Shown: piece after piece, positions 42,998 to 53,815 of the stretch | How the letters are laid out: each line of letters begins with the position of its first letter | Numbering within the stretch: position 1 is the stretch's first letter | DNA from: Chinchilla lanigera | Lineage: Eukaryota > Chordata > Mammalia > Rodentia > Chinchillidae | Length of the DNA stretch: 64,000 nucleotides | NCBI RefSeq assembly: GCF_000276665.1 | Contig: NW_004955518.1 | Coordinates: 2,862,148 to 2,926,147 of the forward strand | Direction of reading: 5' to 3' | Position numbers and translations under genes: made by a program | The notes under the pieces: generated by a model | The model's input: only the letters and a program-made list of their open reading frames with translations | What the model was told of the DNA's origin: nothing | Database searches by the model: none

Positions 42998-43723
42998 TGA
43001 TACAGGAGAATAAAACTCCCAACCTGAATGATATGTGAGATGAGTTCATGTTCTCTAAAACTGAAGAATGAATTTTAGGAACAATGGAGGTTAAGAGCAA
43101 AATATATTTATTGAGGGAAAGAAAGCTTCTGTCCAAGAGAGGGACAGAAGGGGGTCCGAGTGGGTTGCCAAGAACCTTGCCCTTCCCAGGACTTTATAGA
43201 GCAAAACCCTGAGGTGAGGTGGGTCCAAGATAGTGGAAAAATGGGAAATTACAAGGTGGGCATGAGGTGGGACAAAACTATGGTTAGCCAATAAGATTAC
43301 AAGTATACAGCACTTGCCTGGCAACCACAAGGTTGTGAGTTCGATTCCTGGTACCAGAAAAAACAAACAGACAAACAAACAAAAAAAAAAAACCAAGTAT
43401 AATAGTTCAGGTAAAATTGAGTAAACTGGTATCAAATGGGGAAGCGAGTCACATAGCAGGCTGGCATGAATACAGAACAGGGGCTTTTCCTGTGGGGGTT
43501 TGGGCTAGTGACTTTTTCTGGCTTTTTGATGGTGGTTGTTACTTATTTAGAATATCAATCCCTGATGTTTATACTTAGGGAGGTAGGTGGGTTCATTTGT
43601 TTAGTCCTTTTGTCTTGAGGTCTGGCCCACAGATATCTTATCTTGTCTTTTATGTTGGCTCCTTGGAGGGCCTGGCCCTGTCCGACTATCTAATATTTCT
43701 ATCTAACTCAGCTGCCTGTAACA
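42998..43723 (-). mobile_element. ERV1-type solo LTR, second copy, with nested ID
   Basis: Reverse complement of the 37,741 LTR: it starts TGATACAGGAGAATAAAACTC and ends GCAGCTGCCTGTAACA-like text. Flanks CTAC and CTAT are a 4-bp duplication with one change. A 5'-truncated ID (about 43,303-43,392, CAGCACTTGCCTGGCAACC) lies inside, bounded by CAAGTATA. Confidence 0.85.
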
Positions 43724-43729
43724 CTATGA

Positions 43730-44690
43730 AAACTAGTCACAATATATGGACCCTGTTCGGACCCCAATCTAAAAATATCATAAGCACAAACACATGAATC
43801 AACTTTTCTGTTGTTTTACTTTATATATATTGCTGGTTGGAAAATGCAGACACTGTGGTCTACCACACATGCAGGAAAACACACTGGGAAGGGAAGATGA
43901 AAGGCCCCAGAACCTCAACAACTTCATAAACACCGCCAAGACAAGTGAAAATCCTGATGATAGCGCAATCATAAAAACTCTACTTAGAGAAAGGTCTTGA
44001 ACTGAACTTTTCTTGACACCAGTCTATCAAAATTTATCTACTATTCTTACCTAACCCTGGATGTGGAAACAACCCTGCCCCTGCTGTTTGTGTTATTGTG
44101 TAGGAATTCTGATCCATCAAAATGGAGCCCTTTGTTTTTGCTTTAAGGGAATGTGGTCAAAATAATTCTGTATTGATATTCAGCATGCATGGCTTTTCTG
44201 GCTTTGAAATCTGAATACTAGTGAAGATCTGTCTGTTTACTGTGGTATTTTATTTATTTTTATTTATTTTTTTACTTATTTTTTATTTACTGTGGTATTT
44301 TAGGATTTACTGTTATTTATGGTTTTTATCTGGGTACTTCAATCAAGAATTTCAGTGCTGTTTCCTAACCATAATTTTTTATTTCATTTATAAAGTATGA
44401 TATAAATGTTTGATAAATTATATATAAAAACAGTTGGATTTTATTACAGCATTGACAAATTAAATTTTCTCATGCTTTATTTAACACTGTGTTCCCACTG
44501 TAATCCCTAATGGGCAATTAAACTGACTTACTGAGTGTGAAGGCTTCTTGCAGGCCACAATAGCCATATGTTACATCAGACACAGAACACTTAGGAGAAG
44601 TAATTCAACTGAATCATGTCATCACAGAGAAATTCAGAGTTCTATCTGATGCCCCCCAAGGAGCAATGCTGCATCTGTGTGTTTTGCTTT
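43730..44690. other. Intergenic AT-rich sequence
   Basis: No gene is supported. A short TTTATTTATTT tract at about 44,247-44,290. Confidence 0.5.
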
Positions 44691-44699
44691 GTTTTTTGA

Positions 44700-45200
44700 A
44701 CTGAGGGTCACTGAGTGGATGGTCCCATTTTGCACACAATTAAGAATCAAAAAACTTTACCAAGTCTTTCTCCTAAGTCTGTCTCTGTGTTTTGGACTCC
44801 TCCACTTTTCCCCATCTTCACTTACATGCTAATCCCCTCCAGTCCATTTATTTTTCCACAGCAACTAATAGGATCTTTTAAAAATATAAATTTATTTATC
44901 TTATGCTCAAGCTAAAACTTCTCCTTTGAGTTTACGTATGTTTTGAGCAAGGCCTCTGAGGTCGTGCCTAGGCTGACTTCTTCCCACTCCAGCCAGTTAT
45001 GCCCCTGCTCACTGGTACCCTTTCTTCCACACATAGCAGCACAATAGGCCTTCTTACCTCCAAGTTTGCAGATGTTACTATTTTTTCCCAGGACATTCTC
45101 AATGTAGTACACACAAAGACAATAAAAACTCATATCTCCCTAATTATTTTTCTATATTTTATCATTACCTGTGGTGTTGAAGTTATGACTAATGTGTTTA
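44700..45200 (-). repeat. L2-like LINE fragment
   Basis: CACTTACATGCTAATCCCC, TTCCACAGCAACTAATAGG, AAACTTCTCCTTTGAG, TAGGCCTTCTTACCTCC are antisense L2-like words. Confidence 0.45.
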
Positions 45201-45223
45201 TATGGTGAAAACACTCTGTATGA

Positions 45224-45283
45224 TACTATACAATGCTATACAATGCTACATAATACTATACAATGCTATACAATGCTATCACA
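45224..45283. repeat. Short tandem repeat, 10-bp unit CTATACAATG
   Basis: Units of CTATACAATG and variants, arranged as two copies of a roughly 30-bp block. Confidence 0.9.
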
Positions 45284-45391
45284 AGAAGTACAGTATAATG
45301 CAGCTCTTCCAATCCTGCTTTTCATGATGTCTGCTTGACAGCTTGAAATCAGATATAGCAGAAATATTTATACCACAGAAACTGGCAAACA

Positions 45392-45667
45392 CAGCCAGGT
45401 GTGGTGGCACATGCCTGTGATCCCAGCACTCGGGAGGCTGAGGCAGGAGGATTGCTGTGAGTTCAAGGCCAGCCTGGGCTACAAAGTGAGCTCAAGGCCA
45501 GTCTGAACTGCATAGCAAGACCTTGTCTTAAAAATACCAAAANNNNNNNNNNNNNNNNNNNNNNNNNNNNNNNNNNNNNNNNNNNNNNNNNNNNNNNNNN
45601 NNNNNNNNNNNNNNNNNNNNNNNNNNNNNNNNNNNNNNNNNNAAAAAAAAAAAAAAAAAAAAAAAAA
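45392..45667 (+). repeat. B1-like SINE containing an assembly gap
   Basis: GCCAGGTGTGGTGGCACATG ... GACCTTGTCTTAAAAATACC, then 100 N, then poly(A). ACTGGCAAACA at 45,381-45,391 and 45,668-45,678 frames the insertion, so the gap is in the tail. Confidence 0.95.
45543..45642. other. Assembly gap (100 N)
   Basis: Exactly 100 N, the customary placeholder for a gap of unknown length. Frames with X residues across it are meaningless. Confidence 1.
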
Positions 45668-45685
45668 ACTGGCAAACATTTTTTG

Positions 45686-45693
45686 TGTGTGCT

Positions 45694-45722
<29 letters not shown>
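45686..45722. repeat. (GT)n microsatellite
   Basis: TGTGTGTGCTTGTGTGTG followed by a pure GT run. Confidence 0.95.
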
Positions 45723-45724
<2 letters not shown>

Positions 45725-45869
45725 GGGTTTAGGAAAGGCATCCTCATCAAGAAGTTGTTAAACATTTACCAGCAAACTATTGCCTATAATAATACTTTTG
45801 TGCTTTCTTTAAGTATTTGACCTAATATAATTAATGCATCTACCAAATGTTTTTTAGCCATAGGTTACA

Positions 45870-46030
45870 TTTTTTGATGTATTTTCTCACTTAATTATAT
45901 AATGACTCAATGGAGAGGGCATACTGATCCTATTTTATAAGCAAGGAAGCAGGTCCAGAGAGGCTACCATAATTAGGCTGGTGTGTAACAGAGCGGTAAC
46001 TTGAAAATATAACTCATGCTCTTCACACTA
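45870..46030 (-). repeat. MIR/L2-like ancient repeat
   Basis: TCCTATTTTATAAGCAAGGAAGC, AGGTCCAGAGAGGCTACC, GGCTGGTGTGTAACAGAGC follow the MIR3/L2 pattern. Confidence 0.55.
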
Positions 46031-46733
46031 AACAATGTACAAATTATTTTAGGGAGTATTTTCGTTTGTTTGTGTATAATTGGAGAAACAAGGAATATTC
46101 CAGGTATGCGAGCCTTCTGTGAAAGAAAGAACTACTAGGGTTGAAGAGAAAGACAGGAAAAATTCAGAGAAGGAGCTTTATGGAAGCAAAATTATATCAC
46201 TGATGTTGGGGCAATAGAATTAACTACCACATTGCCATGTTTATTTGCAATTTCTCAATGACAGTATTTATATTAGTAACCAATAAATAAGCAGTCTAAT
46301 TTCTGAAAGATTTGTTTAAAAACAAGGACTTTATAGTGGGTGTTAGTATTATTACTATTATTACTTCATCCTTTGTGGACTTCTCTGCAGGCAACAGTTC
46401 GTCTTGCTAAAATGTTTCTGAGGGAGTGTCAGTAAAGAACAGCTGTAGCCTGGAGAGACACGAGGAGTGTAACGGTCATGGACACCATCTGAGAATGGAC
46501 TCAGCCACTGTTAATGTCGCCCTAATTCCCGCAACTCACTTGCAACATCTCCTCTAATGGCGTTGTTACTTATACTCTTGTGGCTACCAATAGAATTGTC
46601 ATGTTCTGAATGTACAAGGCCTGGGGAAATTCTAGCTGTAAGTCAAATGGCAAAAAGGAAAATTTCTGGTAAACTTTCTCCAGAGTTGAACACTGGTCTA
46701 AACCTTGCACACTGCTCCATTTCTAATGAACTG

Positions 46734-46904
46734 CGAACCAGACGTGGTGGCGCATACCTGTAATCCCAGCACTAGGGAGGTTGAGGCAGGAGGATCGTTG
46801 CCAGTTTGAGGCCAGCCTGGGCTACAAAGTGAGCTCAAGGCCAGCCTGAACTGCATAGAGAGACCCTGTCTCAAAAAGACAAAAAAACCCAAAAAAAACC
46901 CCCA
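46734..46904 (+). repeat. B1-like SINE with perfect 17-bp TSD
   Basis: Near-consensus B1 with an A- and C-interrupted tail. CCATTTCTAATGAACTG lies at 46,717-46,733 and 46,905-46,921. Confidence 0.97.
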
Positions 46905-47175
46905 CCATTTCTAATGAACTGTATTGATGTAGGATTAGAAGAATGATTCTCAGATTTTGTTTCACCTAAGAAATACGGCGGGGGGTGGGGGTGGGGAAGT
47001 TTGCTTAGATTTCTAGACTCTATCAATTTCTAGACTGCTCTCTGGAAATTCTGACTTTGTTCACCTGGACTCTGACTCCGGTGTCTGCATTTTTGGAACA
47101 TCCTCTCTGGAAAGCTAATACAGCTTGTCCAGGCACAAGATGCTGAAAGTACTCCTCTAGAATGAAGCTCGTTTC

Positions 47176-47322
47176 ATTTTTTTTGAGACAGGGTCTCGCT
47201 ATGCAGTTCAGGCTGGCCTTGAGCTCATTTGTAGCCCAGGCTGGTCTCAAACTCACAACGATCCTCCTGCCTCAGCCTCCCGAGTGCTGGGAGTTGTGTG
47301 CCCTCCCACCTGCAACCCAGGC
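47176..47322 (-). repeat. B1-like SINE
   Basis: GAGACAGGGTCTCGCTATGC ... CTCCCGAGTGCTGGGAGTTG. The last part is altered. TGAAGCTCGTTTC at 47,163-47,175 and 47,323-47,335 is the target duplication. Confidence 0.95.
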
Positions 47323-47734
47323 TTGAAGCTCGTTTCCTAGAGGTTGTGGTTTGCAGATGCTGCAGCTGGGCCAGAAAACCCACAACTGAGAGCACTGTTC
47401 TGCCTCAGGGTAAGGCTGTCTAAAGGTCCAAACCAGAATCCAGCCCTAGCAAAGACAGGGTTGATCTAAGCATTATTAGACTTCTTGGAAAATTGCAGCC
47501 AACTATGAGTTTTGGGATTTGCCTCCCAGAACTACATTTGTGCCTTAAAACATTTGATATGAAGTTGACTAGTCAATGGCATGGGGAAGCAAAGAATTTT
47601 GGAGTTACGTTTTTTTGGGAGTGGGGTACTGATCTTTACTTCCAGTGCTCTGCTGGGCACTAAGTTGAAACAGGGTCTTGGAAGCTGATTCTTTAATGAT
47701 TATGGGGCTATATTTTAGAAAAATAGCACCTATT

Positions 47735-47895
47735 TTATTTTATTTTATTTTATTATTTATTTATTTATTTTAAAGGTACTTTTTTTTTTTGGTACTGGGA
47801 CTTGAACCCAGGACCTTGTGCTTGCCGGGCAGGCACTTATGCCACTGAGCTGCATCTCCAGCACTCACTGAGCTACATCCCTGGCACTCACCTAT
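47735..47895 (-). repeat. ID-like SINE with TTTA tail and duplicated head
   Basis: (TTTA)n, then GGTACTGGGACTTGAACCC ... GGCAGGCACTTATGCC. The start of the element (CACTGAGCTGCATCTCCAGC) is present twice in a row at about 47,842-47,892. Confidence 0.9.
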
Positions 47896-47965
47896 TTTAA
47901 CATATTGTTACAAGGACTTAAAAGGCTGATATGGGTAAAACACCTAGCAAAGTGCCCTGTCCTTT

Positions 47966-48058
47966 GGGGCTGGGGATTTATCTCAGCGGCAAAGCACCTG
48001 CCTGGCAAGCGCAAGGTCTTGAGTTCGATTGCTGGTGCGGAAAAAAAAAAAAAAAAAG
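47966..48058 (+). repeat. ID-like SINE
   Basis: GGGGCTGGGGATTTATCTCA ... GAGTTCGATTGCTGGTGCGG ... A tail. AGCAAAGTG occurs on both sides. It forms an inverted pair with the ID at 47,735. Confidence 0.94.
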
Positions 48059-48349
48059 CAAAGTGTCTGGCACAGCATCACCCTTAGCAAGGTGAAGGAT
48101 CTTGCTGCAATATCTCTCACCTTGTGAGTCTCCAGAGTAAAGCTGTGAATCTGACTCACAGAGGCCATGTGTTCTTTTTCTCTCGCAATGCTGTAAACAT
48201 TCCTTCTCAAGCTAGAAGCGGGTTGGGAAAGTACAGATAGGACAAGATTTTTCTTTGTTCAACAGTGTATAAGGAAGAGGTGCATGGAATAAAATTTTTT
48301 CCTATATACGAATTTTCAGATCTTCACTTTTCCTTTTCTCTAGGCTTTT

Positions 48350-48960
48350 ATTTAGCCATTTGTTCTCTCCCAATCTCTTTAAGCACACACAGACACACTC
48401 CTTCCCCATTCCCACTTTAAGGCTCTTCATGACCCACAGATCAAGAACAAAGTCTTAATCTTTTACTTTAAAGTCCGTGCCTACAGTGCTCCAGGCAGCT
48501 TCACTTCCTTCTCTCATGGCCTCATTGTTTTGTTTTGTTTTGTTTTGGTTTGGTTTGTTTTGAGACAGGGTCTCACTATGCAGTTCAGGCCTCTCTTGAG
48601 CTCACTTTGTAGACCAGGCTGGCCTCAAACTCACAATAATCCTCCTGCCTCAGCCTCCCGAGCGCTGGGATTACAGGCGTGCCGCTACCACGCCCGGCTG
48701 GCCTCATTTTAATTTATTCCTTCTACTTGATGGAAGCTTAGGACAGCTCCCCTCCCCAGCTTGCCTTTAGGCCCTTTCCAAAGCTATTACACAAGAATGC
48801 AGTCTTCCTTTTCAACACATGCCTGGTCTCTCTCCAGTTTCTGATTAGTTTTGCTAGCTGGTTTTAGGGACCTGACAGCTTTTCCTGGCCTTGCACTATA
48901 CAGAGGTAGAATTTTTAAAATTTTGTATATGGCTCTGATGTATGATCCAATAAATTACTT
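48350..48960 (-). repeat. L2-like fragments split by a B1-like SINE
   Basis: Antisense L2 words (GGCTCTTCATGACCC, CTCCAGGCAGCTTCACTTCC, TGGCCTCA) are broken by an antisense B1 at about 48,536-48,705, and TGGCCTCATT continues after it. Confidence 0.75.
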
Positions 48961-48979
48961 GCCATTCTTACAACACCTT

Positions 48980-49180
48980 CCTGTTGTTTCTCAACAGTGA
49001 ATGTTCGTTCAACCAAAGCCTACTGAAATGTGACAATGTGTTAAACATTATGCTAGACAGTGTACATATAAAATGAATAAAGCACTATTTCTTATTCATC
49101 AATTATTCCTCGATGAGGTTGGAGAGGAAGCAGTATTTCTGCCTAGGAGGAGTTCATAGTCTAGAAAAATAACAGACATG
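48980..49180 (+). repeat. L2-like fragment
   Basis: ATGTTAAACATTATGCTAGAC ... GAGGAGTTCATAGTCTAG is L2-like. Confidence 0.45.
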
Positions 49181-49969
49181 TATATACAAGTTTATGTACA
49201 TGTGTGTTCATGTTTACATGTATGCTTGTAAACATGTATATTATAGTGCCCTGGGCTAACTATCACACACTGTGATACGAAGAAATTGAACTTCCTCTGG
49301 GGGAGTTGATAAAAAGTCTCATAAGAGTGACATTTCCATTCATCTTGAAACATAAGTACAAGTTTGCCAACCAAAGACAGAGGTGAGAGTGAAGGAAAGG
49401 GAAAAATAGGACATCTGAAAAATGGGAATCACGTGTGCGGAGGCTCCGAATGACAGGAGGATCCTGCCCTGTTGTGGGTGGTGGTGGATGGGCTGGGTGT
49501 GGTAGGGTGTGGGGCAGGGTGGGTGTAAAGGGATTAAAGGGAGAGAGCCTGATTGAATTTTACTTTAGAGGCGAGAAGAAGAGAACTGTTTAAGCAGGGG
49601 AGTTAAATAATCAGGTTAATCTCTTACACGCATCGTTACTGACCCAATTCTACGGTGGCTGGATTTTCTACTCAGAAAGACATGTGCTCTGCTTGCTTAC
49701 TCAGAGCTCAGGGTCGGCCTCTGGGTTGGGACATCGCTTTCTTTTCAGATCTAGAAGTGGTATGCTTTCAATCCGGTAAGGGCCCGCTTGGCTACTGATG
49801 TTTGGCCAAAAATGCCCATTGATTTTCCTGACCTGTCCTTCAAATGTCTCTCCCTCTTCGGCAAGGGTTGGACATATACTAAGAGCTTTCATCTCTTTGC
49901 ACACTGTTTTTCCATTTTACCACCTTTTTCTTCAGGAATACAGACCTTATTGTTCAATGCGCTGCTCCC

Positions 49970-50480
49970 TTTTTGGCTTGTCTGGTTTCTCTTGGTTTTA
50001 CTCACTTGTACAATGCTAGCAGCCACTCCCACCCAAGGAGTTGCGAAAACAGAAAGTTTGACCAAAACAGCGCGCCGTACTAAGAGTAGCGTTGCGCAGG
50101 CGCAGTTCCCGGCTTCTAGAGGCGTGTTCCTCTTTCCCCGGGCTGCTAGCGTCCTATCCGGTGAGAGGCTCGGCTTCTCAAAGTCTGTCTTCCGCCAAGA
50201 CTCGCACTTTGCTCTAGACCCTTGCTCCGCCGCCCTTCTGCTTTCGAGGCCGCTACTCCGGCCCTCAAGTCTCTCAAGATCCATGGCCGAGCGTGGAGAA
50301 CTCGACCTGACCGGCGCCAAACAGAACACGGGAGTGTGGCTGGTCAAGGTACTGTTCGCGAGCCCCTGCGTCCGCGCGGCTCCTCGTACAAGTAGTTTAA
50401 CCAACCTGGGACCATCCTGGTGCATGTATTCTTTAAAGTTCCGTTCGAGGCCGCCGGGGAGCTTCTCATTCTGAGAGTCG
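49970..50480 (+). promoter_or_regulatory. GTF2F2: GTF2F2 CpG-island promoter
   Basis: GC content and CpG density rise sharply here compared with both sides and fall again soon after exon 1. TGCGCAGGCGCA at 50,093-50,104 is a strong NRF1-type site. GTCTTCCGCC at about 50,187 contains an ETS/GABPA core on the minus strand. I see no TATA box. Dispersed initiation somewhere between about 50,110 and 50,270 is expected for a housekeeping transcription-factor gene. The exact start is not visible. No gene is evident on the opposite strand, although the island could be bidirectional. Confidence 0.8.
50283..50348 (+). CDS. GTF2F2: GTF2F2 coding exon 1 (TFIIF beta / RAP30), N-terminus
   Basis: Encodes the first 22 residues of the beta subunit of general transcription factor IIF: MAERGELDLTGAKQ then NTGVWLVK. 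It is followed directly by a GT donor (GTACTG) after a complete Lys codon (phase 0). TFIIF is a RAP74/RAP30 heterodimer that binds RNA polymerase II, brings it to promoters and supports initiation and elongation in the nucleus. The N-terminal region encoded here and in exon 2 starts the dimerisation domain. The ATG is chosen by identity with the recalled human protein. Its context is TCC-ATG-G (T at -3, G at +4), so it is not ideal. The frame stays open upstream to 49,788 without a stop. Only about 46 of the roughly 249 residues lie in this window. Confidence 0.97.
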
Positions 50481-50732
50481 GAAGGCACTGTCGTGACCGT
50501 TTACAGACGAGGAAATTAGTTTATGACCCGGAGTGGGTTTCAATTACTGCAGTATTGTGAATGTGCCTTGAATAGAACTAGAACTCCTTTCCCACTGGGG
50601 CCTGTCCTGTTAGCCCGTGGTTTGAGCGCGGTACTTTACCCTACACCAAAGAAGTCCTTACATTTCTCTCGGTGAGGCTTACTGTAGTCATGAGTCCGTG
50701 TAAGTGAAGGTTTCTTTTTTGGTTTTGTTTTG

Positions 50733-50878
50733 TTTTTTTTTGAAACAGGGTCTCGCTGTGCAGTTCGGGCTGGCCTTGAGCTCACTTTGTAGCCCAGGCT
50801 GGTCTCGAACTTGCAACGATCCTCCTGCCTCAGCCTCCCGAGTGCTGGGATTACAGGCGTGTACCACCACGCCCGGCT
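50733..50878 (-). repeat. B1-like SINE in intron 1
   Basis: Near-consensus antisense B1 (GAAACAGGGTCTCGCTGTGC ... ACCACCACGCCCGGC). CGTGTAAGT flanks both sides. Confidence 0.97.
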
Positions 50879-51080
50879 CGTGTAAGTTATTTGAGTATCT
50901 GCTCACATACGGTTTTCTAGTCTGGAAAGTAGAACTGGCCCCTGTATACCTTGAAAGTGTGGACTAGGTTGATAGACCTTCCTGAAATTCTCCAAAAAGT
51001 GGAGAGACCTGTGAGCTCACGGAAGGGGCGGCCTTTGGACTAGAATGTGTTTTTTGGGTCTTGAAAAACAGACCTCACCA

Positions 51081-51235
51081 GCCGGGCATAGTGGCGCATG
51101 CCTGTAATCCCAGCTATCCGGAGGTTGAGGCAGGAGGATCACCAAGGGTTGACGGCCAGCCTGGGCTACATGAGCAAGTTAAGGGCAGCCTACACAGTGA
51201 GACCTTGCCTACAAACAAACAAACAAACAAATCGC
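51081..51235 (+). repeat. B1-like SINE in intron 1
   Basis: GCCGGGCATAGTGGCGCATG ... CAGCCTACACAGTGAGACC, then CAAACAAA. Inverted relative to the B1 about 200 bp upstream. Confidence 0.95.
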
Positions 51236-52422
51236 ACACAAAACAAATAAAAAGAAACTGACCTTTAATAAATACTTTATGTGAAGACATACCTTGGTTA
51301 ATCCTCAGTGGCACTATTTGTGCTTTTTTTTTTTTTTTTTTCAATATAAAGAAGTGTTGTCTTTTAGGGCATATTTAAGTGTTATCGTGAAAGTCTTTGA
51401 ACCCGAAATATAGGACCTTTGATTTCTTCGTGCTTTACTTAACTGTCTTATCACATGGCTGAGTTCACATAAATTAAATCTAAGAAGGCTTTCCTGTTCA
51501 CATCTCTTAAAACAGCTCTCATGATCATTGGGTAGCATATCAAACCTCTAGTGATCAAAACATTTGTAGTGTGAAGTGATTCACTATTTGGGGTTGGTTT
51601 CTTTCTCCCCAGCGTGCACACCCAAAAAATTACATTCTATGGAAAGATCTTTGCCTATCACCCAGAATAGTGCTTTTGGCTTTGTGGGTGTTACTCAGTG
51701 TGATGAATAAATACATGATCTCTCATTCTGCAGCTCTTGTCTTGGTCTGTGGTTATTTGATTCATATCACAGCTGTAACAGTATGACTTAAAAGGATGGA
51801 GTACATGTGCATTTTGGTCTTCAACTCCTTGTTAAATGGAGGAGAGTCATTAAAGAGACCTCCCTTGACATGGAAGGAAAAAGTGTGAGAAGAATGGTGG
51901 GACTTGAGACAGTATCTTTGTGCTTGGAGCACAGTAAGTATTTGGTAGATGTTTGCTTTGTAAGATTTGGATGAGCAAACATAATACTGTATACCATGGG
52001 GAATGGAACAGAAATGCCAGACTGAAAGTGCATGTTAATGTAGAGTGTGTTGGAAAACAAAAAGGAGATCCTAGAGCTGAGGGTCTAAATATAGGTTGGA
52101 TCCATATATTTGGAATATCAGGCAGTGGAAATGTCCTAATTTTAGTCTATTGGAAGTGAGGAATTTTAAGGAGGATTTTGAGTGGGGCAGAGATGTAAAA
52201 GATATTTCAAGAAAGAAAGAAAGTTTGTCCTTATAATTTACAGGGAAAGATGATCACAGCCAGAATTAGAAAAATCTCACAGGGCCATAGCTGTGTGCTA
52301 ATGAAGCCTGAAGAGGGAAATTTTTTTAGTAAAGATTGTCAGAATTTGGCGACAGTTTTTAATGAAAAGAACTTAACTCATAGAAAAAGAACTCGAAAAC
52401 AAGCACTAAAAGAAAAAAAAAG

Positions 52423-52515
52423 GGGGCTGGGGATTTAGCTCAGCGGCACAGCGCCTGCCTGGCAAGCACAAGGTTGTGAGTTTGATTTCCGGTACCGGAA
52501 AAAAACAACAAGAAA
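52423..52515 (+). repeat. ID-like SINE in intron 1
   Basis: GGGGCTGGGGATTTAGCTCA ... GATTTCCGGTACCGG and an A-rich tail. AAGAAAAAAAAAGG-like text is found on both sides. Confidence 0.95.
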
Positions 52516-52609
52516 AGGCAGAAAAAGAGCTCGGCCCAAGTTAATGATTTGTTCTTGTTTTGAAAAAGTAGTTGTAATGTTTTATTTTCTGTTTGTAGTT
52601 TCATTACTT

Positions 52610-52708
52610 TCTTTTTTTTTTGGTTTTTCTCCGGTACTGGGAACCGAACTCAGGACCTTGCGCTTGCCAGGCAGGCGCTTTTGCCACTGAGCTAAATCCC
52701 CAGCCCCT
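52610..52708 (-). repeat. ID-like SINE in intron 1, inverted
   Basis: TTTTCTCCGGTACTGGGAACC ... GAGCTAAATCCCCAGCCCC. CATTACTTTCTT flanks both sides. Inverted relative to the copy about 95 bp upstream. Confidence 0.95.
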
Positions 52709-53491
52709 TCCATTACTTTCTTATATCAACTTGGAATGCTGTTACTTTTCTAATACTACATATCAAAGAAATGAAGAGTTACAAATATATCTTTCTGGTA
52801 TATGAAGGGGATGTGTTACATATTTCCTCTTTCTTGCCTGTTCTTATCCTGACAACCTTATTTCTGAAAGAAAATGAGAATTGCTAGCAAATATTTTCTG
52901 TTTTGAAACCCATTCATGTTCTCCCTTTGTCTGACAACTTTTGATTCTGTTCTAGTTAAGAGTCACTGTAGGCAGTGGGGTTTGATTTCCATACCTTTCA
53001 GATTGAACTTGTTTCATTTGTGATGGAGTTAGCATTTATTGTGATTTTTATGCCCATATCTTGAACATGCATAGATTTTCATCTTGAATTATGAGTGTAT
53101 TATATGAAGGCAGTACATCAAATTGTAATGGCCTATTTCATTTTCAGTTATGTGTGATATGAAAATGTGTGATATTAAAAAATAACATTGTTTAGAAATT
53201 GTATCTTCATTCTCATCAACTTATATTTGTGAATGTTGATTTCAAATTTTCTCTTTCCATTAATATTTTCTGTTATAAACAGTACTTTGAGTTCTGATCT
53301 TTGTTACAACATCTGTGAGTTTCTTTCTAGAACATTCGAAGTTTATAGAATACATGTTAATTCCATCACTAGACAAGTATAGCATAGGGTAAGTACAGTA
53401 ACATCTGTATATATAGGAACTCTGAGAGTTTTTAGCAGGAAAATTTAGTGTTTGGCAAGAACAGGAAATATTCATAGAGAAGGTGTTATTT

Positions 53492-53594
53492 TATTTTATT
53501 ATTATTATTTCTTTTTCCGGTGCCGGGAACTGAACCCATGACCTTGCGCTTGCCAGGCAGGTGCTGTGCCGCTGATTTCAATCCCCAGCCCCAA
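53492..53594 (-). repeat. ID-like SINE in intron 1
   Basis: (TTAT)n tail, then CCGGTGCCGGGAACTGAACC ... CAATCCCCAGCCCC. GAGAAGGTGTTATT before and GAGAAAGTGTTATT after. Confidence 0.93.
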
Positions 53595-53624
53595 GAGAAA
53601 GTGTTATTTAAGAAGAGCCTATTT

Positions 53625-53815
53625 GCAGGGTATGGTGGCCCAAACCTGTAATCCCAGGGAGCTTGAAGCAGGAGGATCGCAAATTGTAGCCTAGCCTTGG
53701 CAACGTAAGTGATTTAGCAAGATCCTGTCTCAAAATAAAAAAGGGCTGGGTGATGTAGCTCAGTATGAAGGCCTGAGTTCAATCCTCAGTACCACTTAAA
53801 AAAAAAAAAAAAAAG
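53625..53815 (+). repeat. Composite B1-like + ID-like SINE
   Basis: GCAGGGTATGGTGGCCC ... GATCCTGTCTCAAAATAAAAA is followed at once by GGGCTGGGTGATGTAGCTCAG ... GAGTTCAATCCTCAGTACC and poly(A). TAAGAAGAGCCTAT before and AAAAAGCCTATGG after imply that the pair inserted as one unit. Confidence 0.85.

Noticed and set aside
45463..45765. Open frames crossing the N gap
   Set aside because: They are made of unknown bases plus antisense B1 sequence and carry no information.
49788..50474. 228-codon open frame on + covering the GTF2F2 promoter and exon 1
   Set aside because: Only its 22 codons at 50,283-50,348 match a real protein. The rest is promoter and intron sequence, open because CpG-rich DNA has few stops.
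49889..50488. 199-codon open frame on the minus strand
   Set aside because: Antisense shadow of the same CpG-rich region, with no motif and no supporting splice or start context.
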